Assembly: GCF_000741575.1 (NCBI RefSeq)
Contig: NZ_JGYV01000005.1
Location: 108,398 to 172,397, forward strand
Reading direction: 5' to 3'
Source: Bifidobacterium cuniculi
GTDB taxonomy: Bacteria; Actinomycetota; Actinomycetes; Actinomycetales; Bifidobacteriaceae
Length of the DNA stretch: 64,000 bases
Position 1 is the stretch's first letter. Each line of letters starts with the position of its first letter. Below are positions 34,161 through 43,177 of this stretch, piece by piece. The notes beneath the pieces are model-generated. The model was not told the DNA's origin, searched no databases, and saw nothing but the letters and a program-made list of their open reading frames with translations. Both the position numbers and the translations under genes were made by a program.

Positions 34161-35117
34161 ATGGGCAAGAAGCATCGCGAACGCAACTGGGCGCCGGCGC
34201 CGCCGGCACTGCCCGAGGACGCGCACGTCATCGACGACCACACGCACGTCGCCTCCGTCGTGCCCTTCTCCGAGGCCATGAGCCACGAGGCCGTGGCCAA
34301 GGGGCAGGACCCCGTGCCCGTCTACGGCGTGGACGAACTGCTCGCCCAGGCGGCTGCCGTGGGCGTGGAAGGCGTCATCGACTCCGGCTGCACCCTGCCC
34401 GAGCTCATGACCGCCGTCGACATGGCCCGCGAACACCCCGGCACCGTGCATGCCGCCATCGCCATCCACCCCAACGAGTCCGTGCTCCACGGGCACCGTG
34501 GCGTGCCCGGCCCGGACGGCCTGCCCGTGCGCTACAAGCCCCACCACGACGTGCCCTTCGACGAGGCGATGGCTGAGGTGGCGCGCCTGGCACGTACCTA
34601 TCCGGCGCAGGTGGTGGCCATCGGCGAAACCGGCATGGACCTGTTCCGCACCGGCGAGGCCGGCAAGGAGATCCAGCGCCAGGCCTTCCGCGACCACATC
34701 GCCCTGGCCAAGGAACTCGGGCTGCCCATGCAGATCCACGACCGGGACGCCCACCGCGAGGTCATCGAGACGCTCCTGGCGGACGGCGCCCCCGAGCGCA
34801 CCGTCTTCCACAGCTACTCCGGCGACGCCGAGATGGCGCAGGTCGCCAGGGAACAGGGCTGGTACCTGTCCATGTCGGGCACGTGCAGCTACAAGGGCAA
34901 CGAGGGCATCCGCGAATCCGCGCGCATCGTCGGCCTCGACCACGTGATGGTCGAGACGGACGCGCCCTACCTGACGCCCATGCCATTCCGCGGAAGGACG
35001 AATGCGCCCTACATGATTCCATACACTTTGGCTGCACTCGCTCAATATCTCGACCTGCCGATCGGGGAGGTGGCGCGTGCCACCCGGGCCACCACCAGGA
35101 CGGTGTATGGCATCTGA
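34161..35117 (+). CDS. tatD: TatD-family metal-dependent hydrolase
   Basis: 318 residues. Metal ligands H27 and H29 are in DDHTH, the conserved GETGMDL lies in mid-protein, QIHDRDAHRE follows, and the closing VETDAPYLTP carries the last Asp ligand. TatD enzymes are DNases or D-aminoacyl-tRNA deacylase-like hydrolases involved in DNA repair and quality control. ATG 34161 is chosen for homology; the frame is open far upstream as a shadow of the GH36 gene. The short spacing to the alpha-galactosidase gene suggests a shared transcript but no shared function. Confidence 0.92.
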   Translation: MGKKHRERNWAPAPPALPEDAHVIDDHTHVASVVPFSEAMSHEAVAKGQDPVPVYGVDELLAQAAAVGVEGVIDSGCTLPELMTAVDMAREHPGTVHAAIAIHPNESVLHGHRGVPGPDGLPVRYKPHHDVPFDEAMAEVARLARTYPAQVVAIGETGMDLFRTGEAGKEIQRQAFRDHIALAKELGLPMQIHDRDAHREVIETLLADGAPERTVFHSYSGDAEMAQVAREQGWYLSMSGTCSYKGNEGIRESARIVGLDHVMVETDAPYLTPMPFRGRTNAPYMIPYTLAALAQYLDLPIGEVARATRATTRTVYGI

Positions 35118-35317
35118 CAATGGCCCGGTGACGCCATTCCCGGGCAGGCGCGCGCAGGGCCGGCGCCGCGGAGGCGCCATGCATGCGCACGCCTGCGACT
35201 TTTCCGGGCCCGCTGCGCCTTGGGAAAAGCGATTTGGCGGACCGGGGCGCGACTCGGTAGTGTTCTCATTTGCTTTTTGTGTTTGCGGGGTCCGCCCCGC
35301 CCGTGAAAGGAACCGCC

Positions 35318-37510
35318 ATGGCTGATCGGCCAAGCGACGGAAGCGATGAGGAACTGCTGGTCCAGGCGGACCGCACCACCCACGCCCCGAAGGTATCCCA
35401 CCAAGTGATGACCAAGCAGGAGCGCGCCGCGCTGCGCGACGCGCAGCGGCTGCAGGAGCAGGCAGCCGACAGGCAGGCGGCCCAGAGGGCCGGCGGTCCC
35501 GTCGGCCGCTGGTGGCGCCGGCTGCAGTCCGGCTCCGACAAGGTGTCCCTGGCCATGGCCATCGTCGCCCTCGGCGTCGTCTACGGCGACATCGGCACCT
35601 CGCCGCTGTACACCATGCAGACCTTCCTGGCCGGCCAGGGTGGCGTCGCGCACGCCGACGCCACCGCCGTCATCGGCATGCTCTCCCTGGTCTTCTGGAC
35701 GATGACGCTCATCACCACCATCGAGTACGTGCTCATCTGCATGCGCGTGGACAACAAGGGCGAAGGCGGCATCTTCGCGCTCTACTCGCTGCTGCGCAAG
35801 TACGGCGCGTGGCTCATCGTGCCCGCCATGGTCGGCGGCGCCGCCTTCCTCGCGGACTCCGTGCTCACGCCGGCGATGTCCATCAGCTCCGCCGTCGAGG
35901 GCCTCGAGACGCTGCCCGCGCTGCAGGGCGTCTTCGACGCCAACCCCAACCTGACGGTCATGATCGCGCTGGTCATCATCCTCGCCGTCTTCGCCGTGCA
36001 GTCGCGCGGCACCGAACGCATCGGCAAGGTCTTCGGCTCCACCGTGCTCGTCTGGTTCCTCTTCATCGCCGTCACCGGCGCCGTCAGCATGGCCGGCAAC
36101 CCCGAGGTGCTGCGCGCCCTCAACCCCGCCTACGGCATCGAGTTCCTCGTCAGCGGCGACAACCATGCGGGGCTCGCGCTCATGGGCACCGTGTTCCTCT
36201 CGATCACCGGCGCCGAGGCCCTCTACTCGGATATGGGCCACGTGGGCCGCGGCAGCATCTACGTCACCTGGCCCTTCATCAACCTCGCACTCGTGCTGTC
36301 CTACTTCGGCCAGGGCGCGTGGATCATCCGCACCCTGGAGAACCCCGCCTTCGTGCGCGCCGGCGGTGCTCCCAACCCCTTCTTCGCCATGATGTCGCCA
36401 CAAGTGCGCACCATGGCGGTCGTACTGTCCGTGGTGGCCGGCGTCATCGCCTCGCAGGCACTCATCTCCGGCGCCTTCACCATCGTCTCCGAGGCGACGC
36501 GACTCAACTGGATGCCGCACCTGCAGGTGCGCTATCCGGCGCGTACGCGCGGGCAGCTGTACATCCCCACCGTCAACTGCGTGCTGTGCGCGGCCACCGT
36601 CACCGTGCTGCTCGTCTTCGGCAGTTCCGAGCGCATCGCCGCCGCCTACGGGCTGGCGCTGACCGTCACCATGGTCATGACGTCGATCCTCGTCACCGTC
36701 TACCTGTGGCATGTGCGCAGCAAGGTCGCGGCCGTGGTGTTCGCGGTCGTCTTCCCGACGATCATGGTGCTGTTCTTCGTGGCATCCATGGCGAAGTTCC
36801 TGCACGGCGGCTGGTTCACGCTGCTGCTCACGCTCGCCATCCTCACCGTGATGGCCACTTGGGACGAGGGCACCAGGCTGGAGCGCGCCCAGCGCCGGCA
36901 CATGCAGCCCGACGAGTGCCTGCCCGTGCTGCGCCGGCTCCACGAGGATGCGTCGGTGCCGATGTACGCGGAGAACATCGTGTACCTGACGAGCGACCAG
37001 GACATGAAGCGCATCGACACCGACGTGTTCTTCTCCATCTTCGCCGACCACCCCAAGCGTGCCCGCGCCTGGTGGATCGTGTCCGTGCAGACCACCGACG
37101 CGCCCTTCACCCGCGAATACCAGGTGGAGGACTACGGCACCGACTACCTGTTCCGGGTGAGGATCAGCCTCGGGTTCAAGGTCTCGCAGTCCATCCCCGC
37201 CTACCTGCACCAGATCATGCACGACCTGCTGCGCGAGGGGCGCCTGCCGCAGCAGCACACGCGCTACCCGAAGGTGGACGCGGACCCCGAGATCGGGCCG
37301 ATCCGGTACGTGCTCATCCACAAGGAGCTCATGCCCGAGTCCAAGGTCTCCCAGCGCGGCGCCATGGCCCTGCGCATCAAGTACGCCATCCGCCACGTGG
37401 CCGGCTCCCCGGTCAAGTGGTTCGGCTTGGCCCCCTACAACCCCGTCACCGAGGTGCAGCCCCTGTTCCTGGCCACCGTGAGGCCTCCGAGGCTCAAGCA
37501 GGTGGAGTAG
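35318..37510 (+). CDS. kup: KUP-family potassium uptake protein
   Basis: 730-residue proton-coupled K+ importer. The family signature VVYGDIGTSPLYTMQT is in the first membrane helix, after an unusually long hydrophilic N-terminus of about 75 residues (Gln/Ala/Arg-rich, probably helical). Twelve membrane segments follow, then a soluble C-terminal domain of about 210 residues. ATG 35318 follows GAAAGGAACCGCC; the frame is open to 35270 but nothing supports that. It converges on the lipoprotein gene at 37549; the gap has only a short GAGAAAT-type half hairpin. Confidence 0.95.
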   Translation: MADRPSDGSDEELLVQADRTTHAPKVSHQVMTKQERAALRDAQRLQEQAADRQAAQRAGGPVGRWWRRLQSGSDKVSLAMAIVALGVVYGDIGTSPLYTMQTFLAGQGGVAHADATAVIGMLSLVFWTMTLITTIEYVLICMRVDNKGEGGIFALYSLLRKYGAWLIVPAMVGGAAFLADSVLTPAMSISSAVEGLETLPALQGVFDANPNLTVMIALVIILAVFAVQSRGTERIGKVFGSTVLVWFLFIAVTGAVSMAGNPEVLRALNPAYGIEFLVSGDNHAGLALMGTVFLSITGAEALYSDMGHVGRGSIYVTWPFINLALVLSYFGQGAWIIRTLENPAFVRAGGAPNPFFAMMSPQVRTMAVVLSVVAGVIASQALISGAFTIVSEATRLNWMPHLQVRYPARTRGQLYIPTVNCVLCAATVTVLLVFGSSERIAAAYGLALTVTMVMTSILVTVYLWHVRSKVAAVVFAVVFPTIMVLFFVASMAKFLHGGWFTLLLTLAILTVMATWDEGTRLERAQRRHMQPDECLPVLRRLHEDASVPMYAENIVYLTSDQDMKRIDTDVFFSIFADHPKRARAWWIVSVQTTDAPFTREYQVEDYGTDYLFRVRISLGFKVSQSIPAYLHQIMHDLLREGRLPQQHTRYPKVDADPEIGPIRYVLIHKELMPESKVSQRGAMALRIKYAIRHVAGSPVKWFGLAPYNPVTEVQPLFLATVRPPRLKQVE

Positions 37511-37548
37511 GGACCTTTTGAGAAATCTTACGTTTTTCCCAGGGCGCT

Positions 37549-38367
37549 CTAGTCGAAGACCTTCCACGTGACTTCGTCCTGGGCGCCGGGATCCTGGCTG
37601 CGGATGTCGATGCCGCTGGTGACGAAGCACAGTTGGATATCCGGGTTGTCGAGGTCGAAGGAATAGCCGGCCTTGGATGCGTCCCATGCGGAGGCGGGAT
37701 CGTTGCTGACGGCGACCGCCTCGTCATAGAGGTCCCACGAGCGCTGCCGCTCCTCGAGGTAGCGGGAGGAGGTGTAGGAGACCTCGACGAGGTTCTTGCG
37801 ACGCAGGCAGTCCGCCAGTGCCACTTCGTTCTGCTGGTAGAGGTTGGGATTGCCCACGGCGGCACGATACAGTTCGTCCACGCTCAGGAACTCCAGGTCC
37901 AGACATTGGGAGAGATCCTGATGTACTTTCTCGTCGACTTCCTCGCCGCGGTCGCCGACATCGACCATGAAGGTATTGCCGTGGACGCCGTCCTGGTACC
38001 GGGCGGTGACCGGCGGATTGTATCCCTTGTCGGTCAGGCATGTCGAGAAATTGCTCCATGCCTGGTCGTAGTCGGCCTTGGTGATGATCCCGTCATTGGC
38101 CAGCGCGCGTTCCAGGATCGCCTGCTGGCGTTCGGACATGGCGTGGTCGGCGTTGTTGTCAGCGTAGTCCATCAGGAATTCGATGCGTTCGCTGAGCGAG
38201 CCGGCCCGCTTGGAACCCTGCTCCTGTGCCGTGACGGTATCCGATGCCTGTGGAGAGCCATCCGTGGCAGACGTCTGCGAACATCCGGCGGCCAAGGCAA
38301 GGATGCAGGCCATGCAAGCGGCAACACCAGTGCGATATCGGCGTGATGGTGGGGATATTGGTGTCAT
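37549..38367 (-). CDS. Putative lipoprotein, function unknown
   Basis: 272 residues with a signal peptide and lipobox LAAGC (lipidated C29), so it is anchored on the outer face of the membrane. The mature part is mostly helical and acidic, with Cys in the CLTDKGYNPP, QCLDL and CLRRK segments that could form disulfides. I recognise no enzymatic motif. ATG 38367 has CAAGGTG at suitable spacing; the open frame extends 35 codons further without support. Its neighbours are a small secreted protein upstream on the same strand and kup downstream in the opposite direction. Confidence 0.75.
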   Translation of the reverse strand: MTPISPPSRRYRTGVAACMACILALAAGCSQTSATDGSPQASDTVTAQEQGSKRAGSLSERIEFLMDYADNNADHAMSERQQAILERALANDGIITKADYDQAWSNFSTCLTDKGYNPPVTARYQDGVHGNTFMVDVGDRGEEVDEKVHQDLSQCLDLEFLSVDELYRAAVGNPNLYQQNEVALADCLRRKNLVEVSYTSSRYLEERQRSWDLYDEAVAVSNDPASAWDASKAGYSFDLDNPDIQLCFVTSGIDIRSQDPGAQDEVTWKVFD

Positions 38368-38495
38368 GATCAGCACCTTGAGAAACGTTGCGTAGAGTGT
38401 TTTGAAATACATATGTATGGGAAAGCGCAAGGTGTCCGGGATGCATATGGATGTATCCCAAGCACCTTGCAAGCATGGTGTAGAAAAGATATCTG

Positions 38496-38840
38496 TCAGG
38501 ATACGACGTACTTCACGTAGTCACCGACGGTGAGCGTGGTGCCTGTTTGTACGGCAGTACATCCTTGCCCGGGCCCTCCTTTTTGGTATGCGGGGTTTGT
38601 GTTTCCATCCTGTTTCGCGTAGCATTCGGTAGTGCTGCTCGTCGAGCTCAGGGTGATGTAGGAGCGGTCGGCGGCTGCCGTGTAGCTACCGCGGAAGTAG
38701 CCGTTCTCGATGGTGCCGCTGCTGATGGGGTAGTACGTGGCGGTGGCTGCGTGGGCTACGTTGGTGATGCTGAATGCGAGGCCGGTGGCGAGTAGCGTGG
38801 CGATGAAAGCGTGACGTGCCCGGTGTTTTGTCTTAATCAT
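38496..38840 (-). CDS. Small secreted protein with two cysteines
   Basis: 114 residues. The N-terminal signal peptide (MIKTKHRARH... then a hydrophobic core) ends at AHA (residues 29-31) before ATATYY. The mature ~83 residues are Ser/Thr/Gly/Tyr-rich with two cysteines (TECYAK and GQGCTA), suggesting a small disulfide-bonded beta-rich domain. There is no LPxTG anchor and no bacteriocin leader. It is transcribed away from the response-regulator gene at 39100, leaving a 259-bp shared upstream region. Function unknown; an extracellular or antimicrobial-like role is speculation. Confidence 0.65.
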   Translation of the reverse strand: MIKTKHRARHAFIATLLATGLAFSITNVAHAATATYYPISSGTIENGYFRGSYTAAADRSYITLSSTSSTTECYAKQDGNTNPAYQKGGPGQGCTAVQTGTTLTVGDYVKYVVS

Positions 38841-39099
38841 TGGTGGTTCCTTTGTCTAGGGAGAACATCTCCGTTGATGTTGGTGGGTCGGCTTTCCGGC
38901 TTGATTCCTGATTATGGACCATGTTTTCTTCGAGCGAAAGCGTTCTACACGAAACGTGTAGATGTCTGATGTCTTCCGCCTCTCTGAAAACTCCCTGGAG
39001 AAGGGCAGGGGGTCCACACGCGGACACCCCCATTTGACACCTTCCGAACCATGTGCCAAGCTGATACATGATTGTGTTGGGTGCGACGAAGGGGTACTG

Positions 39100-39732
39100 A
39101 TGGCAACAAGGCAACTGGTCAGCATTGTGGAGAATGACCATTTCACGGGGGAATTCCTGGTGAAGTTCCTGCGCAAGAACAACTACGAGGTGCGGCTCTA
39201 CGTCGGCACGGAGCCGGACATCGTGGCACGGTGTGCCGAAGGTGACCTCGTGCTGATGGACATGGGCCTCGGTCTCCTCACCGGCCCGCAGCTGTGCCGT
39301 CGCCTGCGCCTGGAGAACGGCACGGTGCCGGTGCTCGGCATGACCAGCTTCGAGATCAACTACTACATGCGGGACCTCCGTGCCGCCGGCGCCCAGGGCC
39401 TGATGTACAAGGAGGAACTGGACCAGCTGCTCGACTCGCTCGCCCAGCTTTCGGAAGGCCGCCCCTACGACGGCTGGGAGATGCCCGAAGAGGCCCACGA
39501 GCGAGTCGTGCGGGAAGCGGAAGAGAAAGCCCAGCTCACCCTCCAGGAGGAGAAGGTCCTCAATGGTTACAGACTGAGCGGCGGCGACACGTCGAGCGTC
39601 GGCTCCTTCCTGCACATCGCCTCGTCCACCGTGCGCAAGCACCTGCAGGCCATCCGCGCGAAACTCGGCATGGGCACCAACCACGACCTGCTGTCGGACG
39701 ACTCTGCAACCGGCTATCAGGAGAACCGATAA
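39100..39732 (+). CDS. LuxR/NarL-type response regulator, orphan
   Basis: 210 residues. The N-terminal receiver domain has D54 (VLMDMG) as probable phosphorylation site, with T82 and K104 as the conserved switch residues. The N-terminal acidic pair is reduced to E11/D13. The C-terminal GerE-like helix-turn-helix (about 145-190) contains SFLHIASSTVRKHLQAIRAK. No histidine kinase lies within several kilobases, so it is an orphan or is paired with a distant kinase. GAAGGGG precedes ATG 39100. It is divergent from the small secreted protein, which is a plausible target. Confidence 0.85.
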   Translation: MATRQLVSIVENDHFTGEFLVKFLRKNNYEVRLYVGTEPDIVARCAEGDLVLMDMGLGLLTGPQLCRRLRLENGTVPVLGMTSFEINYYMRDLRAAGAQGLMYKEELDQLLDSLAQLSEGRPYDGWEMPEEAHERVVREAEEKAQLTLQEEKVLNGYRLSGGDTSSVGSFLHIASSTVRKHLQAIRAKLGMGTNHDLLSDDSATGYQENR

Positions 39733-39773
39733 CGGATCCGCGGAGGGGGCGTGCATTCGCAATCCGTTTGGGC

Positions 39774-39779
39774 TACAGT
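39774..39779 (+). promoter_or_regulatory. -10 hexamer TACAGT, near-leaderless start
   Basis: TACAGT ends 8 nt before ATG 39788; no ribosome binding site lies between. Confidence 0.5.
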
Positions 39780-39787
39780 AGCCAACC

Positions 39788-40636
39788 ATGTGCAGATTGC
39801 TTGGATACGCCACCGCGAATGTCAACGTGAGCCTCGCCGAGGCCCTTGGCATGCGCGACTGTGCCGCGTACCGCGAGCTCGCCACCATCCACAACGACGG
39901 CTGGGGCACCGCACTGCTGACCGCACCCGCGCAGGCCGCGCACGCCACCGACGGCGGCGCTCCCTCCCCGGAGACCGGCTTCTCGCTGTACCGCAACACC
40001 ATCGCCGCACACCACGACCCCATGTTCCCCGAACTGGCGAACGTGCCGGCGCGCAGCGGCATCTGGCACCTGCGCCTGGCGAGCTCCAACCTGCCGCTCG
40101 TGCTCGAGAACCAGCAGCCCTTCCACGCCTCCGGCCTGAGCTTCGCCCACAACGGCGACATCTCCGATGCGTCGGGACGCAACATCACCACGAACCGTGC
40201 GTGGCCCATCGACCAGAACCTCGTGCAGTCCACCGGCGGCCGCTCCGACTCCGCCATGTACTTCGCCACCGTGCTGCAGTACCTCGGCTACGGCTTCGCG
40301 CTCGACGAGGCGCTCGCGCAGGCCGTGCACGAGCTGCGCGCCGCCTACCCGGACTCAAGCTACAACTGCCTCATCCAAGGCGAGGGGACGTTCATCGCCC
40401 TGCGCGCGCACGGCGACGGCCCGACCTCCCAAGGCGTGATCGACGTCTACGACCGGTACGGCCGCGCCGACGAGGCTGCCGACTACAGCGTGCTGCGCTA
40501 CCGTGAGCTCGACGGCCCGCGCGGCCTCGTCGTCGCCTCCTCCGGCTTCGCGCAGGACGGCTGGCAGGAGCTTCCCAACAACCACATGATTGTCGCGTCG
40601 AATCGAACGGGGGAGTATCGCATCCGCGCCATCTGA
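39788..40636 (+). CDS. Class II glutamine amidotransferase (YafJ-like)
   Basis: 282 residues. Cys2, exposed after removal of Met1 (MCRLLGYA), is the N-terminal nucleophile that hydrolyses glutamine. The pocket motifs WGTALL, HLRLAS and FAHNGDI follow in the family order. It has only the amidotransferase domain, so the ammonia acceptor or partner is unknown; related EgtC-like proteins act on gamma-glutamyl amides. It stands alone, is preceded by a -10 hexamer 8 nt upstream, and is followed by a palindromic element. Confidence 0.88.
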   Translation: MCRLLGYATANVNVSLAEALGMRDCAAYRELATIHNDGWGTALLTAPAQAAHATDGGAPSPETGFSLYRNTIAAHHDPMFPELANVPARSGIWHLRLASSNLPLVLENQQPFHASGLSFAHNGDISDASGRNITTNRAWPIDQNLVQSTGGRSDSAMYFATVLQYLGYGFALDEALAQAVHELRAAYPDSSYNCLIQGEGTFIALRAHGDGPTSQGVIDVYDRYGRADEAADYSVLRYRELDGPRGLVVASSGFAQDGWQELPNNHMIVASNRTGEYRIRAI

Positions 40637-40674
40637 CGGCTGTGGCCGCGGGCCATGGGCAAAAATGCCCTGGG

Positions 40675-40794
40675 CGTTGAGAGATATCAAAATCGGGCAT
40701 ACACCCGAGTATCCGCTTCCTCGAAAGGGTGGAATACCGCCATTTTGCGAAAGCGGATACTCGGGTGTATGCCCGATTTTGATATCTCTCAACG
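40675..40794. repeat. 120-bp element with CGTTGAGAGATATCAAA ends (copy 2)
   Basis: Arms 40675-40718 and 40751-40794 (44 bp) are perfectly complementary, starting CGTTGAGAGATATCAAAATC. It fills much of the gap between two converging genes. This copy has the longest perfect arms of the family. Confidence 0.93.
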
Positions 40795-40893
40795 AAAAGA
40801 GCCGCAAAATCTCGGCGCATCCGCATGGTCCGGGACCATGCGTGGCCAATCGCCAGTGGCCCACGGACCGAGAGTCCCGGAAGGGGCAGGTAG

Positions 40894-41691
40894 CTACTTC
40901 ACGGCCATGCCATGCTCCTTGGCCATCGCGGGGATATCCGGTTCGCCGTACTTGCGCACCAGTTCCAGCCACTCCTCCCTGTTCTTCTCGCCGAAGCGTG
41001 CGGCCTTGCGCGCGTAGCTCGCAGCGGTCAGGAAGCGCGGGGGCACGGACTTGCTGTGGTACTTGTCGGCGACCATGACGACCTCCTGCTCGAGGTTCAT
41101 GGGCACGTAGTCGTCCGGCGGCAGGGGCAGCCCCTGCGCCTCGACGGCCTCGCGGGTGAGCCCGACGCCGGTGTGGTTGCGCGCGAACTGGGCGATCGAC
41201 TCGTCGATGCCCTCGTTGAGCAGCAGTTCGTAGCCGATGAGGCCGTGTTGCACGTAGTGCGGGCCGTCGAAGCTGAGCGGCCGGCGGCCGTCGGCGCCGT
41301 CGTCCTTGAGCACGCGGTAGGTGCCGATGTCATGCAGCAAGGCGCCGGTGACGGCGAGGGCGACGTCGAGGTAGCGCGGGGGGATCATGCCGCCGGTCAC
41401 GCCATCGGTGGCGGGCACGGCGAAGGCGTGACCGGTGCGTGGCAGCACGTCATTGCCGTTTTCGCCGGCGAGCATCGTGTAGTCGCCGGTGCGTTCGACG
41501 GCGTCGGCAGGCAGCGTGCAGCGGCGCATGTACAGCGCGTTCTGGCGGTGCGCCAGCGCACGGGTGATCTGCGCGACGATGACGCAGTGGGTATGGATGA
41601 GGTCATAGGCGGCGTCGGAGGGCGCGACCTTGCGATGCAGTTCGTCGATCTGCTCGAACGTGGGGATGGTTCCTGTGGTCATGGTGCCCAT
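40894..41691 (-). CDS. HD-domain phosphohydrolase
   Basis: 265 residues. The HD motif is H120-D121 in LLHDIGTYR, with upstream His ligands H33/H35 (LIHTHC) and a later HYVQHGLIGYELL. It is a metal-dependent phosphohydrolase, probably acting on a nucleotide or phosphorylated metabolite; no second domain is present. ATG 41691 is used; ATG 41682 is an alternative. AAGGAG lies 13 bp upstream of the first. It converges on the amidotransferase gene. Confidence 0.85.
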   Translation of the reverse strand: MGTMTTGTIPTFEQIDELHRKVAPSDAAYDLIHTHCVIVAQITRALAHRQNALYMRRCTLPADAVERTGDYTMLAGENGNDVLPRTGHAFAVPATDGVTGGMIPPRYLDVALAVTGALLHDIGTYRVLKDDGADGRRPLSFDGPHYVQHGLIGYELLLNEGIDESIAQFARNHTGVGLTREAVEAQGLPLPPDDYVPMNLEQEVVMVADKYHSKSVPPRFLTAASYARKAARFGEKNREEWLELVRKYGEPDIPAMAKEHGMAVK

Positions 41692-41757
41692 GGTAGCGCC
41701 GGGGCTCCTTGATCTGCCGCGGATGCGCCGTCGGCAAGGTCGGCGGACGGGTGTCTT

Positions 41758-41929
41758 CGGCGAATTCCTACGGGAACTGGCCGGATTCCGTACAAATTCG
41801 CCGTGGAGAAGGACGGGGACGGCGAATTCTTACGGGACCCGGCCGGCTCCCGTAGGAACTCGTCGTAAAGAGAGGCTGGGACGACGAATTTGTACGGATC
41901 TGCGCCAAAACCCAGACAAATCCGCCGGC
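41758..41929. repeat. Three-unit palindromic array, 62-bp period (copy 2)
   Basis: Units start at 41758, 41820 and 41882, again exactly 62 bp apart. Units 1 and 2 read CGGCGAATTC, TACGGGA, GGCCGG centre, TCCGTA or CCCGTA, then AATTCGCCG or ACTCGTCG. Unit 3 is more diverged. It lies in the 376-bp gene-free stretch 41692-42067, whose remainder shows nothing recognisable. Confidence 0.85.
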
Positions 41930-42067
41930 TGACTTACGTGCCTTCGGTTGTGTGCGCCCGGGGTTGCCTAGGGGCGTGCTGGCCAAGCAGGCGGATTGCT
42001 CCGACATCGAGCAAGCACCCCACATCGAACCAGTCATGGCGCACGTGGGCAGGGAGGCGTATGGGCG

Positions 42068-43165
42068 TCAGCGCAGGTCCACCAGCTCGTCGAAGCTGCC
42101 TGCCACATGCTCGTCCGTGGTCACCACGATCACGGCACGCCGGCGGTCGGGGGTGGTCACCTGGGCCTGGAGCAGGGACACGATTTCGTCGACGTCCTCG
42201 CCGGACAGGTCGGCAGCCGGCTCGTCGGCGACCACGACTTCCGGGTCCGTGCAGACCGTACGGGCAATGGCGGCACGGTGCCAGTCCACGGGGCCCAGGT
42301 CGGCGCCCAGGGTGTCGACGCCGTGCGCGGGCTTGGCGGCCTCGTCGTCGTGCTCGCCGAAGTGCGTGGCGTCGAGCAGTTCCCGGGCGATGGTGGGCAT
42401 CGGCTTGAGGAAGTTGCGGTTCGAGGCCTCCATGGCGTTGGTGACGTTCTGCAGGGCCGTCAGGTCGTCGCGCAGGGCCAGCTGCGGCAGCATCACGCCG
42501 ATGCGGTGGCCGCGCAGGGCCAGCGGGTCGATTTCCAGCAGGTTCGTCGTCTTCATGACGGCCATGCCCTGACTGGGCGTCACCAGACCGGTGAGCAGCC
42601 CGACGAGCGCCGCATGCCGACGGTCGTCGCCGTCGACGAGCACGCCGTAGGAGCGGCCCTCCTCGAAGGTCAGCGACAGGTCCTCCCACAGGTTGCCGCC
42701 GCCGCGTGCGGCCAGCGTGACGTGCTGCAGCGCCAGCAGGGGATAGGAGCGGAAGACGGCGTCGCGGGCGGCAGTGTCCTCCTCCTCGACCAGTTCCTGG
42801 TCGAGCGAGGAAGCGACGCGACTGGCGGTGGCGACGTCAGTCGCCGCGGCGACTGACGCGGCGGTATCGGTGCCGCCGTCCGCTTCGGTGTCTGCCGAAT
42901 CCTCTGCGGCCGTCTCGGCAGGCACCTCGGTGACCTCGACTGCGGCTGCGTCGTCATCGGGGCCATCGCCCACGGTCGTGTCCGCGTCTGCCGTCGCATC
43001 CGCATCGTCGGCATCGGCAAGGGTCTCTGCGGTCTCGACCGCATCGGTCATGGCGTCGGCCGTGGCATCGACGGCCTCCACCACGTCGTCGTATTCGATG
43101 GTGTACTGCACGGCCGGCGTCTCGACGGCATCGTCGTCATGCATGGCGTTCTCGTGATCGGTCAT
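42068..43165 (-). CDS. ABC-type ATPase with lost catalytic motifs and acidic N-terminus
   Basis: 365 residues. The first ~130 are an Asp/Ala/Thr/Glu-rich low-complexity tail. Residues ~140-365 follow the fold of LolD/MacB ATPases: ALQHVTLAA, Q-loop Q228 in MLPQLALRDDLTALQNV, and Walker B VVVADEP with E315. The Walker A position reads GVLVDGDDRRHAA (174-186), lacking the Lys-Ser/Thr. The signature position reads LGPVDWHR (290-297) instead of LSGGQ, and the H-loop reads VVTTDEH. It is unlikely to hydrolyse ATP in the usual way. It begins 12 bp after the FtsX-like permease gene on the same strand, with GAGAGGAG upstream of its ATG. It probably forms a regulatory or scaffolding pair with that permease. 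Confidence 0.8.
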   Translation of the reverse strand: MTDHENAMHDDDAVETPAVQYTIEYDDVVEAVDATADAMTDAVETAETLADADDADATADADTTVGDGPDDDAAAVEVTEVPAETAAEDSADTEADGGTDTAASVAAATDVATASRVASSLDQELVEEEDTAARDAVFRSYPLLALQHVTLAARGGGNLWEDLSLTFEEGRSYGVLVDGDDRRHAALVGLLTGLVTPSQGMAVMKTTNLLEIDPLALRGHRIGVMLPQLALRDDLTALQNVTNAMEASNRNFLKPMPTIARELLDATHFGEHDDEAAKPAHGVDTLGADLGPVDWHRAAIARTVCTDPEVVVADEPAADLSGEDVDEIVSLLQAQVTTPDRRRAVIVVTTDEHVAGSFDELVDLR

Positions 43166-43177
43166 GGCAGGCTCCTC

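Noticed and set aside
35042..37687. 881-codon minus-strand frame
   Set aside because: Antisense to kup.
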